From: Streptomyces atroolivaceus
GTDB taxonomy: Bacteria; Actinomycetota; Actinomycetes; Streptomycetales; Streptomycetaceae
DNA length: 64,000 nucleotides
Direction of reading: 5' to 3'
Assembly: GCF_000717025.1 (NCBI RefSeq)
Contig: NZ_JNXG01000018.1
Span: 186,001 to 250,000 of the forward strand
Below the pieces are notes generated by a model. The model searched no databases and was not told the origin of the DNA. It saw nothing but the letters and a program-made list of their open reading frames with translations. A program made the translations under genes and the position numbers. Shown piece by piece: positions 8,177-16,412 of this stretch (positions are counted from its first letter, which is position 1; every line of letters begins with the position of its first letter).

Positions 8177-11100
8177 GTGGGCCCTGGCACATTCCGCAGC
8201 GCCGTGCGGCCACTCGTGCTGCTCGCGACCGCGGGCGCGATGGCGGTCGGAGCCATCGCACCCGCAGCCGCCGACCAGACTCCGGACCCCCGCCCGCACA
8301 CCACCGCCGAGGTCCTCAGACCGGTCGCCCCGCCCGCGGCGAGCGGCCCGTCCGGCCTCCCGGGATCTGTCGTGGACGGCGACGGCATCGAGACCGCCCG
8401 TGCCTCCCGTCCCATCGCCCCCGGCGTCCGGCTGAGCTCGTACGACCGCCTCGAGTCCGACAAATGGCTGCGGGTCGACACCCTCTCCGTCGACCTGGAC
8501 GGCAGGGGAGTACGCGCCGACTACCTCTCCTCCGGCAAGGTCGCGGACCGGCGTACGGTCTCCGAGCTCGCCGCCGGGCACGACCCGGGGAAGGGCCGCC
8601 GCACCGTCGCCGCGATCAACGCGGACTTCTTCGACATCAACCAGACCGGAGCGCCCCAGGGCCCTGGCGTCAAGGACGGCCGGACGGTCCACTCCCCGGC
8701 CCCGGGCGTCAACCGTGCGGTGGGCATCGGACCGGAGAACGCGGGCCGAGTCCTGGAGCTCTACTTCGAAGGCACGCTTTCCCTTCCATCCGGAGCCCAC
8801 CCGCTGGCCGCGTACAACGCGGCGAACGTACCGGCTCAGGGCGTGGGGGCCTACACCTCGTCCTGGGGCAGCGCCGACCGCGCCCTGACCGTCGACGACG
8901 CACAGCCCGTCGCCGAAGTGGCCGTGCGCGACGGCAAGGTCGCCTCGGTGTCCGGCACCCCGGGATCAGGGCCCGTGCCCGAGGACACCGTGGTGCTCGT
9001 CGGGCGTGAGGCCGGGGCCGGACTGCTGGCCGCCCTGGAACCGGGCGACCCGGTCGGCATCGAGTACCGGGCACGCACCGACAGCGGAGCCGTGCCACGC
9101 ACCGCCGTCGGCGGCCGGGAGCTGCTCGTCGTCGACGGGACCGCGCAGAACCACGACGGCGAGGGCAACAACACCGCGGCGCCCCGTACGGCTGTCGGGT
9201 TCTCGAAGGACGGCCGGACCATGCAGGTCCTCACCGTCGACGGACGCCAGACGGACAGCGGCGGCGTCACCCTGACCGAGCTGGGCGAGATGATGCGCGA
9301 GGCAGGCTCGTACAGTGCTCTGAACCTGGACGGGGGAGGCTCGTCGACCCTCGTCGCCCGTGAACCGGGCAGCGATGCGCTCCGGATCGAGAACAGCCCG
9401 TCCGACGGCAGTGAGCGCACCGTCCCCAACGGTCTGGCCCTGACCGCGCCCGACGGCAGCGGGCGCCTGGAAGGGTTCTGGGTCGAGACCCGCACGCCGG
9501 CCGGGGCCGCCCCCGGCGACGGCCCGGTCGGCGGCGGCCACCCCGAGCGGGTCTTCCCCGGCCTGACCCGGCAGCTCACCGCCGCCGGGTACGACGAGAC
9601 GTACGGCCCCGCCGCAGGCGCCCCCCGCTGGCGTGCCGTCAGTCCGGCGGTCGGCGGTGTCGACGCCGGAGGGACGTTCACCGCCCGCCGCAGCGGCACG
9701 ACCGACGTCCGGGCGGAGCGCGCCGGCGCGCACGGCGTGACCCGGCTCACCGTCCTCGACCGGCTGGCCCGTATCCGGCCCACCACCGCGCGCGTCGGCC
9801 TGGCGGGCAAGGAGGCCGCCGGCCGTTTCGGCATCGTCGGACTCGACGCCCACGGTACGAGTGCTCCCGTCGAGCCGGGAGACCTCGACCTCGACTACGA
9901 CCGCACACTCTTCGCCGTCGCCGACGACGGCAGGGGATCCTTCACCGTCAGGTCCCTCACCGGCTCGGGAGCGGGACGGATCACGGCCACCGTGGCAGGC
10001 GTCAGCACGACCCTCGCGGTGAGCGTCGGCCTCACCGAGCAGACCGTGGCGGACTTCGAGGACGCCGGATCCTGGAAGTTCAGCCAGGCTCGTGCGGACG
10101 GTTCACTGGCCGCGACGCCTGACGGGCACACCGGCACCGGGCTCCGGCTCGATTACGACTTCACCCGGTCGACGGCGACCCGCGCCGCCTACGCGTCCCC
10201 GCCCCGCCCCGTCGTCGTGCCGGGTCAGCCGCAGGCGTACACCCTCTGGATCAAGGGAGACGGCAACGGCGCCTGGCCGACCCTGCACCTCAAGGACGCC
10301 GCCGGCTCCGACCAGCTGCTGCGGGGGCCGTACCTCACCTGGACCGGCTGGCGGCAGGTCACCTTCGCCGTGCCACCGGGCGCGGCGATGCCGCTGTCGG
10401 TGCACCGCTTCTACCTCGCCGAGACGGCAGCGGCCCGGCAGTACACGGGTGAGATCGTCATCGACGGCCTGACCGCCCAGGTGCCGCCCACGGTCGATGT
10501 TCCCGAACAGGCCGAGCTCACCGACCCGTTGATCGACACCGCAGCGGTCACAGAGGGCCGGGACTGGCAGTTCGCGGTGATGTCGGACGCCCAGTTCGTC
10601 GCACGCGACCCGGACAGTGCCATCGTCCAGCAGGCCCGCCGCACCCTGCGGGAGATCAAGGCGGCGCACCCCGACTTCCTCGTCGTCAACGGGGACCTCG
10701 TCGACGAGGGATCACCCGCCGACCTCGCCTTCGCCCGCCAGGTCCTGGACGAGGAGCTGGGCGACGCACTGCCCTGGTATTACGTACCGGGCAACCACGA
10801 GGTGATGGGCGGGAAGATCGACAACTTCATCACACACTTCGGACCGGCTCAGCGGACGTTCGACCACAAGGGCACCCGGGTCATCACCCTGGACACGTCG
10901 AGTCTCAGCCTGCGAGGCGGCGGCTTCCCCCAGATCAAGGAAGTGCGCGCCCAGCTCGACGCGGCGGCGGAGGACCGGTCCGTCGGCTCCGTGATGCTGA
11001 TCGAGCACGTGCCCCCGCGCGATCCGACGGTGCAGAAGGGAAGTCAGCTGAGCGACCGGAAGGAGGCCGCCCTCGTCGAACAGTGGCTCGCCGATTTCCG

Positions 11101-11668
11101 CCGTACGACGGGTAAGGGCGCCGGGTTCATCGGCAGCCACGTCGGGGTCTTCCACGCCTCGCACGTGGACGGAGTCCCGTATCTGATCAACGGCAACTCC
11201 GGCAAGGCTCCGGCAGGCCCGGCGGACGAGGGAGGCTTCACCGGCTGGTCCCTGATCGGAGCCGACCGCGTCTCGCCCGGCGAACAGGCCGCGGCACGCC
11301 GGCAGCCGTGGCGGGGAGGGCCGGACTGGGTCTCCGCACAGATCCGCGCGCACGTCGACGCACTGGCCCTGGAGGCCCCCTCCGCGCTCGTCGCGGGGGA
11401 GCGCACGGTAGTCGGCGCACACCTCACCCAGGGCACGCGGACCGTGCCGGCGGCCTTCCCGCTCAGCGTCGACTGGACCGGCTCCCCGAACGTCCACATC
11501 GGGGACCCCGGCGATGCCCACCGACGCCACTCCGTGACGCTCGACCCGGCCACGGGCACGCTCACCGCGCTCCGGCCGGGCACCGTCATGCTCGCGGTCA
11601 CCGTCAACGGCGTCAGCCGGCAGGTACGGATCCGGATCGCGGCCGGGGCGGTGGCGCCCGCCGCCTGA
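8177..11668 (+). CDS. Secreted two-enzyme protein: phosphodiester glycosidase (NAGPA) plus metallophosphoesterase
   Basis: Exported protein of 1163 residues. GTG at 8177 is set by a perfect AGGAGG 4 bases upstream and opens a signal peptide (about residues 1-33, ending APAAADQ); an in-frame GTG at 8099 lacks such a site. The first catalytic domain (about 85-440) is NAGPA-like: AINADFFDINQTGAPQGPGV, AAPRTAVGFSKDGR, LTVDGRQ and ALNLDGGGSSTLV. A middle region contains Ig-like and beta-rich segments. The last third is a calcineurin-like phosphoesterase: VMSDAQF, VVNGDLVDEG, YVPGNHEVMGG, LIEHVPPRD and GSHVGVFHAS. The first metal motif has Gln where His is common. The two activities together suggest stripping of sugar-phosphate decorations or polymers outside the cell, such as teichoic-acid-type chains. 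That is inference. A hairpin follows the stop. Confidence 0.88.
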   Translation: MGPGTFRSAVRPLVLLATAGAMAVGAIAPAAADQTPDPRPHTTAEVLRPVAPPAASGPSGLPGSVVDGDGIETARASRPIAPGVRLSSYDRLESDKWLRVDTLSVDLDGRGVRADYLSSGKVADRRTVSELAAGHDPGKGRRTVAAINADFFDINQTGAPQGPGVKDGRTVHSPAPGVNRAVGIGPENAGRVLELYFEGTLSLPSGAHPLAAYNAANVPAQGVGAYTSSWGSADRALTVDDAQPVAEVAVRDGKVASVSGTPGSGPVPEDTVVLVGREAGAGLLAALEPGDPVGIEYRARTDSGAVPRTAVGGRELLVVDGTAQNHDGEGNNTAAPRTAVGFSKDGRTMQVLTVDGRQTDSGGVTLTELGEMMREAGSYSALNLDGGGSSTLVAREPGSDALRIENSPSDGSERTVPNGLALTAPDGSGRLEGFWVETRTPAGAAPGDGPVGGGHPERVFPGLTRQLTAAGYDETYGPAAGAPRWRAVSPAVGGVDAGGTFTARRSGTTDVRAERAGAHGVTRLTVLDRLARIRPTTARVGLAGKEAAGRFGIVGLDAHGTSAPVEPGDLDLDYDRTLFAVADDGRGSFTVRSLTGSGAGRITATVAGVSTTLAVSVGLTEQTVADFEDAGSWKFSQARADGSLAATPDGHTGTGLRLDYDFTRSTATRAAYASPPRPVVVPGQPQAYTLWIKGDGNGAWPTLHLKDAAGSDQLLRGPYLTWTGWRQVTFAVPPGAAMPLSVHRFYLAETAAARQYTGEIVIDGLTAQVPPTVDVPEQAELTDPLIDTAAVTEGRDWQFAVMSDAQFVARDPDSAIVQQARRTLREIKAAHPDFLVVNGDLVDEGSPADLAFARQVLDEELGDALPWYYVPGNHEVMGGKIDNFITHFGPAQRTFDHKGTRVITLDTSSLSLRGGGFPQIKEVRAQLDAAAEDRSVGSVMLIEHVPPRDPTVQKGSQLSDRKEAALVEQWLADFRRTTGKGAGFIGSHVGVFHASHVDGVPYLINGNSGKAPAGPADEGGFTGWSLIGADRVSPGEQAAARRQPWRGGPDWVSAQIRAHVDALALEAPSALVAGERTVVGAHLTQGTRTVPAAFPLSVDWTGSPNVHIGDPGDAHRRHSVTLDPATGTLTALRPGTVMLAVTVNGVSRQVRIRIAAGAVAPAA

Positions 11669-11688
11669 CACCACCTCGCGTGCCGCAC

Positions 11689-11728
11689 CACCGCACGGCT
11701 CAGGACGTGAGCCGGGAGCCGTGCGGTG
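11689..11728 (+). terminator. Strong hairpin after the phosphodiester glycosidase gene
   Basis: CACCGCACGGCTC (11689-11701) and GAGCCGTGCGGTG (11716-11728) form a perfect 13-bp stem with a 14-base loop, starting 20 bases after the stop codon. There is no T-tract, as is usual for Streptomyces terminators. Confidence 0.7.
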
Positions 11729-11753
11729 TGCACGTGTGGGGCAAAGGCGCGCG

Positions 11754-11852
11754 GTCGCGGCAGGCGGCAGCCAGTCCCTCGGCTTCCAGGGCACCTACTC
11801 CGGCACCCACGCCGAGGCCGCACCGTTCACGCTCGACCTGCCTGCACGGTGA
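11754..11852 (+). pseudogene. Orphan C-terminal fragment of a family-2 carbohydrate-binding module
   Basis: In one frame the bases read VAAGGSQSLGFQGTYSG, then about 15 more residues ending APFTLDLPAR and a stop at 11850-11852. The GGSxSxGFQGTYSG block is the hallmark C-terminal strand of CBM2 cellulose/chitin-binding modules, which normally end in a NGxxC motif; here that end is lost. No start codon, signal peptide or upstream part of the module is present. It is probably the relic of a secreted carbohydrase gene replaced or deleted by rearrangement. Confidence 0.55.
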
Positions 11853-11918
11853 TCTGAGTCCGCACGCGCCCACCTCGCGCCGGCCGGCCCTCCCTACAGG
11901 GGCGCCGGCGTATCCCCG

Positions 11919-12329
11919 TCACGCCTTCCGGTAGCCGTACGCGTCCGTGGCCGCCGCCTCCACGGTCTCCAGATCGCCCCCGGCCGACGCCGTCACCAGC
12001 GCCGCGACCGCGCCCTCCACGAACGGAGCGTCCACCAGCCGTGCCCCGTCCGGCAGTTCACCGCCCTCCGCAAGCATGGACTTGACCGTGAGCACCGCGC
12101 TCCCGAGGTCCACGAGCAGTGCGATCCCGACGCCCCTGTCGACCGTTCTGGCCGCCTCGGCGATCAGCTCCGTACTCGTCCCCAGCCCGCCGGCCGAGGT
12201 GCCACCGGCCGCCGCCACCGGTGCCGTCGCGCCACCGGCCGCCAGCCCTCGTGCCAGCTCGGCGACGGCTTCCGCCACCGGCCCGCTGTGGGAGACCAGC
12301 ACGATCCCGACCTGTTTCTCCTCGCTCAC
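11919..12329 (-). CDS. dhaM: PTS-dependent dihydroxyacetone kinase, phosphotransferase subunit DhaM
   Basis: EIIA-mannose-type domain of 136 residues that passes phosphate from the PTS protein HPr to DhaL-bound ADP. The phosphorylatable histidine is His14 in GIVLVSHSGPVAEAV. IALLVDLGSAVLTVK and the C-terminal FVEGAVAALVTASAG are typical. Only the EIIA-like domain is present; the HPr and EI-like extensions of the E. coli DhaM are absent, as in most Actinobacteria and Firmicutes. The GTG start at 12329 overlaps the dhaL stop (GTGA), so translation is coupled. It is last in the dhaK-dhaL-dhaM operon. Confidence 0.92.
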   Translation of the reverse strand: MSEEKQVGIVLVSHSGPVAEAVAELARGLAAGGATAPVAAAGGTSAGGLGTSTELIAEAARTVDRGVGIALLVDLGSAVLTVKSMLAEGGELPDGARLVDAPFVEGAVAALVTASAGGDLETVEAAATDAYGYRKA

Positions 12330-12943
12330 GCGCTGCCCCCGGCGCCCGGTTCCGTGGCCTCTGTGAGGGCCCCGACCAGCAGCGCGGCCGAGGCGGCACC
12401 CGGATCCTGGTGCCCGATGCTGCGTTCGCCCAGATAACTGGCCCTGCCCTTGCGAGCCCGCAGCGGCACGGTCGCCAAGGCGCCGGCCAGCGCCGCGTCC
12501 CGGGCCTCCTCGAACGAGTTGCCCAGCACTTCGACCGCCGGAAGCAGCGCGTCGAGCATCGTCTTGTCCCCCGCCTGCGCCCCGCCGAGCTGAGCCACCG
12601 CGGAGACGCCCGCCCCGAGGGCCTCGGCCAGCTGTTCCCCGGTCACCTCCGGCGCGTCGCCCAGTGCTTTTCCCGTGCGGCGCAGCAGAGTTCCGTACAG
12701 CGGCCCGGACGCCCCACCCACCGTCGAGATCAGATGCCGGCCCGCCAGCGTCAGCACGGCCCCCGGCGTCGCGGGTGGCTCCTTCTCGAGTACGTCGTTC
12801 ACCGCGGCGAAGCCGCGGCGCATGTTGCTCCCGTGATCGGCGTCCCCGATCGCGGCGTCGAGCTCGGTCAGCCGGTCCGCCTCACGGGCGACGACAGCCG
12901 CGGTGGCAGCCATCCAGCGACGGAAGAAATCGGTGTCGAGCAC
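12326..12943 (-). CDS. dhaL: Dihydroxyacetone kinase, ADP-binding subunit DhaL
   Basis: ADP-carrying subunit of the PTS-type dihydroxyacetone kinase, 205 residues. The Mg-ADP site is visible as ELDAAIGDADHGSNMRRGF, followed by TLAGRHLISTVGGASGPLYG and QAGDKTMLDALLP. GTG at 12943 follows GGAG at a normal distance, 36 bases after the dhaK stop. DhaL receives phosphate from DhaM and donates it to dihydroxyacetone bound on DhaK. Length and motif order match the family with no gaps. Confidence 0.94.
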   Translation of the reverse strand: MLDTDFFRRWMAATAAVVAREADRLTELDAAIGDADHGSNMRRGFAAVNDVLEKEPPATPGAVLTLAGRHLISTVGGASGPLYGTLLRRTGKALGDAPEVTGEQLAEALGAGVSAVAQLGGAQAGDKTMLDALLPAVEVLGNSFEEARDAALAGALATVPLRARKGRASYLGERSIGHQDPGAASAALLVGALTEATEPGAGGSA

Positions 12944-12979
12944 AAGATCTCCTGTTCCTCACACGGTGGGAGGGCCCGT

Positions 12980-13972
12980 TCACCGGCCCCAGCGGAGTGC
13001 GGGCGTCTGTACCGGTGCGTCCCAGAGCCGCACCATCTCCTCGTCCACCTGGCAGAGCGTCACCGAGCAGCCTGCCATGTCCAGCGACGTCACGTAGTTG
13101 CCCACCAGCGTACGAGCCACCGAAACGCCCCGCTCCGACAGCACCCGCTGCACCTCGGCATTGAACCCGTACAGCTCCAGCAGCGGAGTCGCGCCCATCC
13201 CGTTGACCAGCACCAGCACGGGACCGCTGGGCCGCAGATCCTCCAGCACCGCGTGGACCGCGGCGTCGGCGATCTCGCCGGACGTCATCATCGGGCGGCG
13301 CTCCCGGCCGGGCTCGCCGTGGATGCCGATGCCCAGTTCGAGTTCGCCGGAGGGCAGATCGAACGTGGGAGTGCCCTTCGCCGGAGTGGTGACGGAGCTG
13401 AGCGCAACCCCGAAGCTCCGCGAGGACTCGTTCACCCGCCGGGCCAAGGACTCCACCCGCTCCAGTGGCGCCCCCTCGTCGGCCAGCGCCCCGGCGATCT
13501 TCTCGACGAACAGTGTCGCCCCGGTGCCGCGCCGGCCCGCCGTGAACGTGCTGTCGGCCACCGCCACGTCGTCGTCGACCAGAACCCGGGCGACCTGGAT
13601 GCCCTCGTCCTCGGCGAGTTCGGCGGCCATGTCGAAGTTCAGCACGTCCCCGGTGTAGTTCTTCACGACGAACAGCACCCCGGCACCGCTGTCGACCGCG
13701 GCGGCCGCCCGCACCATCTGATCGGGTACCGGCGAGGTGAAGATCTCGCCGGGACACGCCGCGGACAGCATTCCGGGCCCGACGAAGCCCGCGTGCAGCG
13801 GCTCGTGCCCGGACCCGCCGCCGGACACGAGGCCCACCTTCCCGGCCACCGGGGCGTCACGCCGGACCACGAGCCGCTTCTCGGTGTCCACGACGAGCTC
13901 GGGGTGGGCGGCGGCCATTCCGCGGAGCCCGTCCGCGACGACGGTCTCCGGCACGTTGATGAGCATGCGCAA
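12980..13972 (-). CDS. dhaK: Dihydroxyacetone kinase, substrate-binding subunit DhaK
   Basis: Binds dihydroxyacetone covalently and presents it for phosphorylation to dihydroxyacetone phosphate; 330 residues. The substrate histidine is His218 in LELGIGIHGEPG, the same number as in E. coli DhaK. GLVSGGGSGHEPLHAGFVG (about 48-66) and VVKNYTGDVLNFDMA are also conserved. A TTG start at 13972 is chosen: AGGAGG lies 5 bases upstream and the resulting MRMLINVPETVV matches the usual family start, whereas the internal ATG at 13966 is 11 bases from that site and drops two family residues. First gene of dhaKLM. No glycerol dehydrogenase or DhaR-like regulator is adjacent, so the source of dihydroxyacetone is not shown here. 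Confidence 0.94.
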   Translation of the reverse strand: MRMLINVPETVVADGLRGMAAAHPELVVDTEKRLVVRRDAPVAGKVGLVSGGGSGHEPLHAGFVGPGMLSAACPGEIFTSPVPDQMVRAAAAVDSGAGVLFVVKNYTGDVLNFDMAAELAEDEGIQVARVLVDDDVAVADSTFTAGRRGTGATLFVEKIAGALADEGAPLERVESLARRVNESSRSFGVALSSVTTPAKGTPTFDLPSGELELGIGIHGEPGRERRPMMTSGEIADAAVHAVLEDLRPSGPVLVLVNGMGATPLLELYGFNAEVQRVLSERGVSVARTLVGNYVTSLDMAGCSVTLCQVDEEMVRLWDAPVQTPALRWGR

Positions 13973-14227
13973 CGGTTCCTCCTGGGGAAGAGCATGGCGG
14001 CCGGCCGAACGAGGTGACCGGCCGCGGGCGTGGATCCGGTCCTTCTGTCTCAGGTGCGTACGGCACCAGTATCGAAGAGACCCGGGTGATCGGGAAGCGA
14101 CGCGTCGGAGGGAACCGTCCCGAGCCGCCGGCGAAGGGTGACTTCCCCGGCACAGCCCGTCAGGCCCGGCCTCAGCGCGACGTTCGAGCCGCGTCGTCCT
14201 CCTTACGTCGCTGAGCTGATGCCATGG

Positions 14228-14980
14228 TCATCCTCGCCGCGCCACAGTGCGGGCGAGCCACTCGTCGAAGGTCTCCGTCCCCCGGGGCCCCGGCCCGGCC
14301 GGCAGCTGACCGTTGCCGGCCATGGCGGCTCCCGCGGCGCCGGGCAGTCTCACCGGCACCACCGGCCTGCGCTCGCCGCGGGCCCGGAGCAGCCGCCGCA
14401 CCAGGTCCACGAGCTGCTCCTCCCGCGGCCCGGCGAGTTCCGGTGCCATGCCCTGGGCCGGAGCGAGTGCCAGATCCACCAGGTGGCGGGCCACCTCCCG
14501 GGCCGCCACGGGCTGCGTGCGCATCCGGGGCACCACGGCGAGCGGCTTCGGCATCTGATCCAGGGTCTGGGGCACGAACTCGTGGAACTGTGCGGCCCGG
14601 AGCACGGTCCACGGCACCTGTCCGCCCCTCACGACCTCCTCCTGCCGCAGCTTGCCCTGGTAGTAGCCGTGACCGACCCGGTCGACGCCGATGACCGAGA
14701 GCGCCACGTGGTGGCGTACCCCGGCGCGTGAACCCGCGTCCAGCAGATTGCGGCTGACCGAGCCGAAGAAGGAGACCGCCTTGTCGCGACCGAGAGTCGT
14801 CCTGTTGCTCACGTCGATGACCGTCTCCACGCCCACCAGGGCGGCTTCGAGTCCCGCACCGGAGACGAGGTCCACACCGCGCGACCGCGCCAGCGTCACC
14901 GGTTCGTGCCCCGCCGCGGTGAGTTCCTCGACGACGAGCCGGCCGACCGCCCCGGTGCCGCCTGCCACTGCTACCCGCAT
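14228..14980 (-). CDS. NAD(P)H-binding atypical SDR (NmrA-like) protein
   Basis: Rossmann-fold protein of 250 residues. The dinucleotide loop is at the very N-terminus (MRVAVAGGTGAVGRLVVEEL), and VETVIDVSN plus GVRHHVALSVIGVDR follow the atypical short-chain dehydrogenase pattern. HGYYQGKLRQEE carries the Tyr-x-x-x-Lys pair (YYQGK), and VPWTVLRAAQFHEF is the NmrA-like conserved block. ATG at 14980 has GGAG about 7 bases upstream. These proteins are often quinone reductases, epimerases or redox sensors; no substrate is implied by the neighbours. The gene stands alone between dhaK and the GH26-like gene, with about 250 bases of apparently empty DNA on its downstream side. Confidence 0.82.
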   Translation of the reverse strand: MRVAVAGGTGAVGRLVVEELTAAGHEPVTLARSRGVDLVSGAGLEAALVGVETVIDVSNRTTLGRDKAVSFFGSVSRNLLDAGSRAGVRHHVALSVIGVDRVGHGYYQGKLRQEEVVRGGQVPWTVLRAAQFHEFVPQTLDQMPKPLAVVPRMRTQPVAAREVARHLVDLALAPAQGMAPELAGPREEQLVDLVRRLLRARGERRPVVPVRLPGAAGAAMAGNGQLPAGPGPRGTETFDEWLARTVARRG

Positions 14981-15106
14981 GTCCTGCTCCTTCGATCCCG
15001 TTCGGTCCTGCGACGGCGCGGCCCGGCATCGGCGTGCCCGAACCGCGCCTCCTGTCTCCAGGACGGAGCGGGCCGGCGCGGATGTGACATCGCCGGAGCG
15101 CGGCCC

Positions 15107-16303
15107 TCAGTCGCGCACACAGAGTTCGCGGTCGCTCAGCCACTGGCCGAACCAGTCGCTGAGCGGAAGGGTGACGCACCACCCGGGCTCGTTCACGTCC
15201 GGAGCAGGCACCGTCGGCGTGGGTTTGTCGGGCTTGGGCGCCGTCGGTGTCCCGCTCGGGTCGGCATCGGGCGCCGGGGGCGTGGTGGCATCCGGCAGCC
15301 CGCTCAGCATCTCGCGGAACACCTGGGAGGAGTGGGGATTGTCGGCGCACTGCCACACCCCGTGGGGGCAGTAGTCCGTGATCGTCTGGTACACCGGCTT
15401 GTGCCGCTCGATCCACTCCAGCATGCGGCGCATGTACTCGGGGTTGTCGCCGTTGCGGAACAGCCCCCACTCGGGGAACGAGATCGGCTTGCCGTGCTCG
15501 GCCGCGAAGTCGACCTGCTTCTGCAGTCCGTACGGCTCGTTCACCTGTTCGTCGAAGGTCCGCGCCGGAGGCTGGTCGTAGGAGTCCATGCCGATGATGT
15601 CCACGACGTCGTCGCCCGGATAGCATTCCGTCCAGGGCACGGCGTCCCGCCCCCTGCTCGGCGCGAAGTCGAAGCGGAACTCCTGGCCCGGCACGGAGCG
15701 CATCGCGGTGACGATGCGATTCCAGTACGCCTTCCACGCGACGGGATCGGGGCCGCACCGGTGGGTGTACGTCGTCCCGTTCATCTCCCAGCCGAGGACG
15801 ATCACCGTGTCGGGAACGCCCAGCAGGACCAGACGCTCGGCCAGTCTGCGGAAGTGCTCGTCGAACTGCCCGTAGGCACCGGCCCTCAGCAGACCGCGCA
15901 CCTCGTCGTCGGAGACACGCTCCTCGTTCCGCTCCAGCATCGGCGTGTTGAGTACGAACATCCGGTCCTCGTCGGCTTTCCGCCACGCCGCCCACGCGGC
16001 GAGGAAGCCGGGACGGCCCTCGATGTTCTCCCACAGGTCGCCCGGCAGATAGCTGTGCCCGACACGAAGCTCCGTACCGCCGAGCCAGCGCGACAGTTCC
16101 GCCATCCGCTGCACGCCCTGGGGGCCGTAGTCCAGGTAGGCGCCGATGGCGGTCGTCCTGTCCTGTTCCGGTGCCCTCTGGGTGGCGCCCTTGCCGGCCT
16201 GGGTGTCCGTGGTGTCGTGATCGGCGAGGACCGCGCCGCCGACGAGGAGGCAGAGCGCGGTCGCCCCGATGCCGAAATTGATGAAACGGCGCTGTACGGG
16301 CAC
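15107..16303 (-). CDS. Membrane-anchored or secreted GH26-like glycoside hydrolase
   Basis: Extracytoplasmic glycosidase of 398 residues. A single hydrophobic segment (about residues 8-27, FGIGATALCLLVGGAVL) follows a short basic N-terminus and may be a signal peptide or an anchor. The barrel domain (about 45-320) carries VIVLGWEMNGTTY, with the likely acid/base Glu, and PISFPEWGLFRNGDN, with the likely nucleophile Glu, the arrangement seen in family 26 and related clan GH-A enzymes. A Pro/Thr/Asp-rich linker and a short Cys-containing tail follow. GTG at 16303 is preceded by AGGAGG. The proximity to the exopolysaccharide operon at 19.7-29.2 kb suggests a role in trimming that or another beta-glycan; that is inference. 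Exact family membership would need a profile search. Confidence 0.75.
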   Translation of the reverse strand: MPVQRRFINFGIGATALCLLVGGAVLADHDTTDTQAGKGATQRAPEQDRTTAIGAYLDYGPQGVQRMAELSRWLGGTELRVGHSYLPGDLWENIEGRPGFLAAWAAWRKADEDRMFVLNTPMLERNEERVSDDEVRGLLRAGAYGQFDEHFRRLAERLVLLGVPDTVIVLGWEMNGTTYTHRCGPDPVAWKAYWNRIVTAMRSVPGQEFRFDFAPSRGRDAVPWTECYPGDDVVDIIGMDSYDQPPARTFDEQVNEPYGLQKQVDFAAEHGKPISFPEWGLFRNGDNPEYMRRMLEWIERHKPVYQTITDYCPHGVWQCADNPHSSQVFREMLSGLPDATTPPAPDADPSGTPTAPKPDKPTPTVPAPDVNEPGWCVTLPLSDWFGQWLSDRELCVRD

Positions 16304-16412
16304 GGCTCCTCCTTGGATTGCGGCCTGTCCGGCCTTGTCGACCCTAAGGAGAAAGATTCAACGACGGGCTCCGGGAACGGCCGTGAATAGACCATTCGCG
16401 ACACGTCCAGGC

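Noticed and set aside
12119..14017. Long plus-strand frame over dhaL and dhaK
   Set aside because: Shadow of the minus-strand dha genes, which contain His218 and all kinase motifs.
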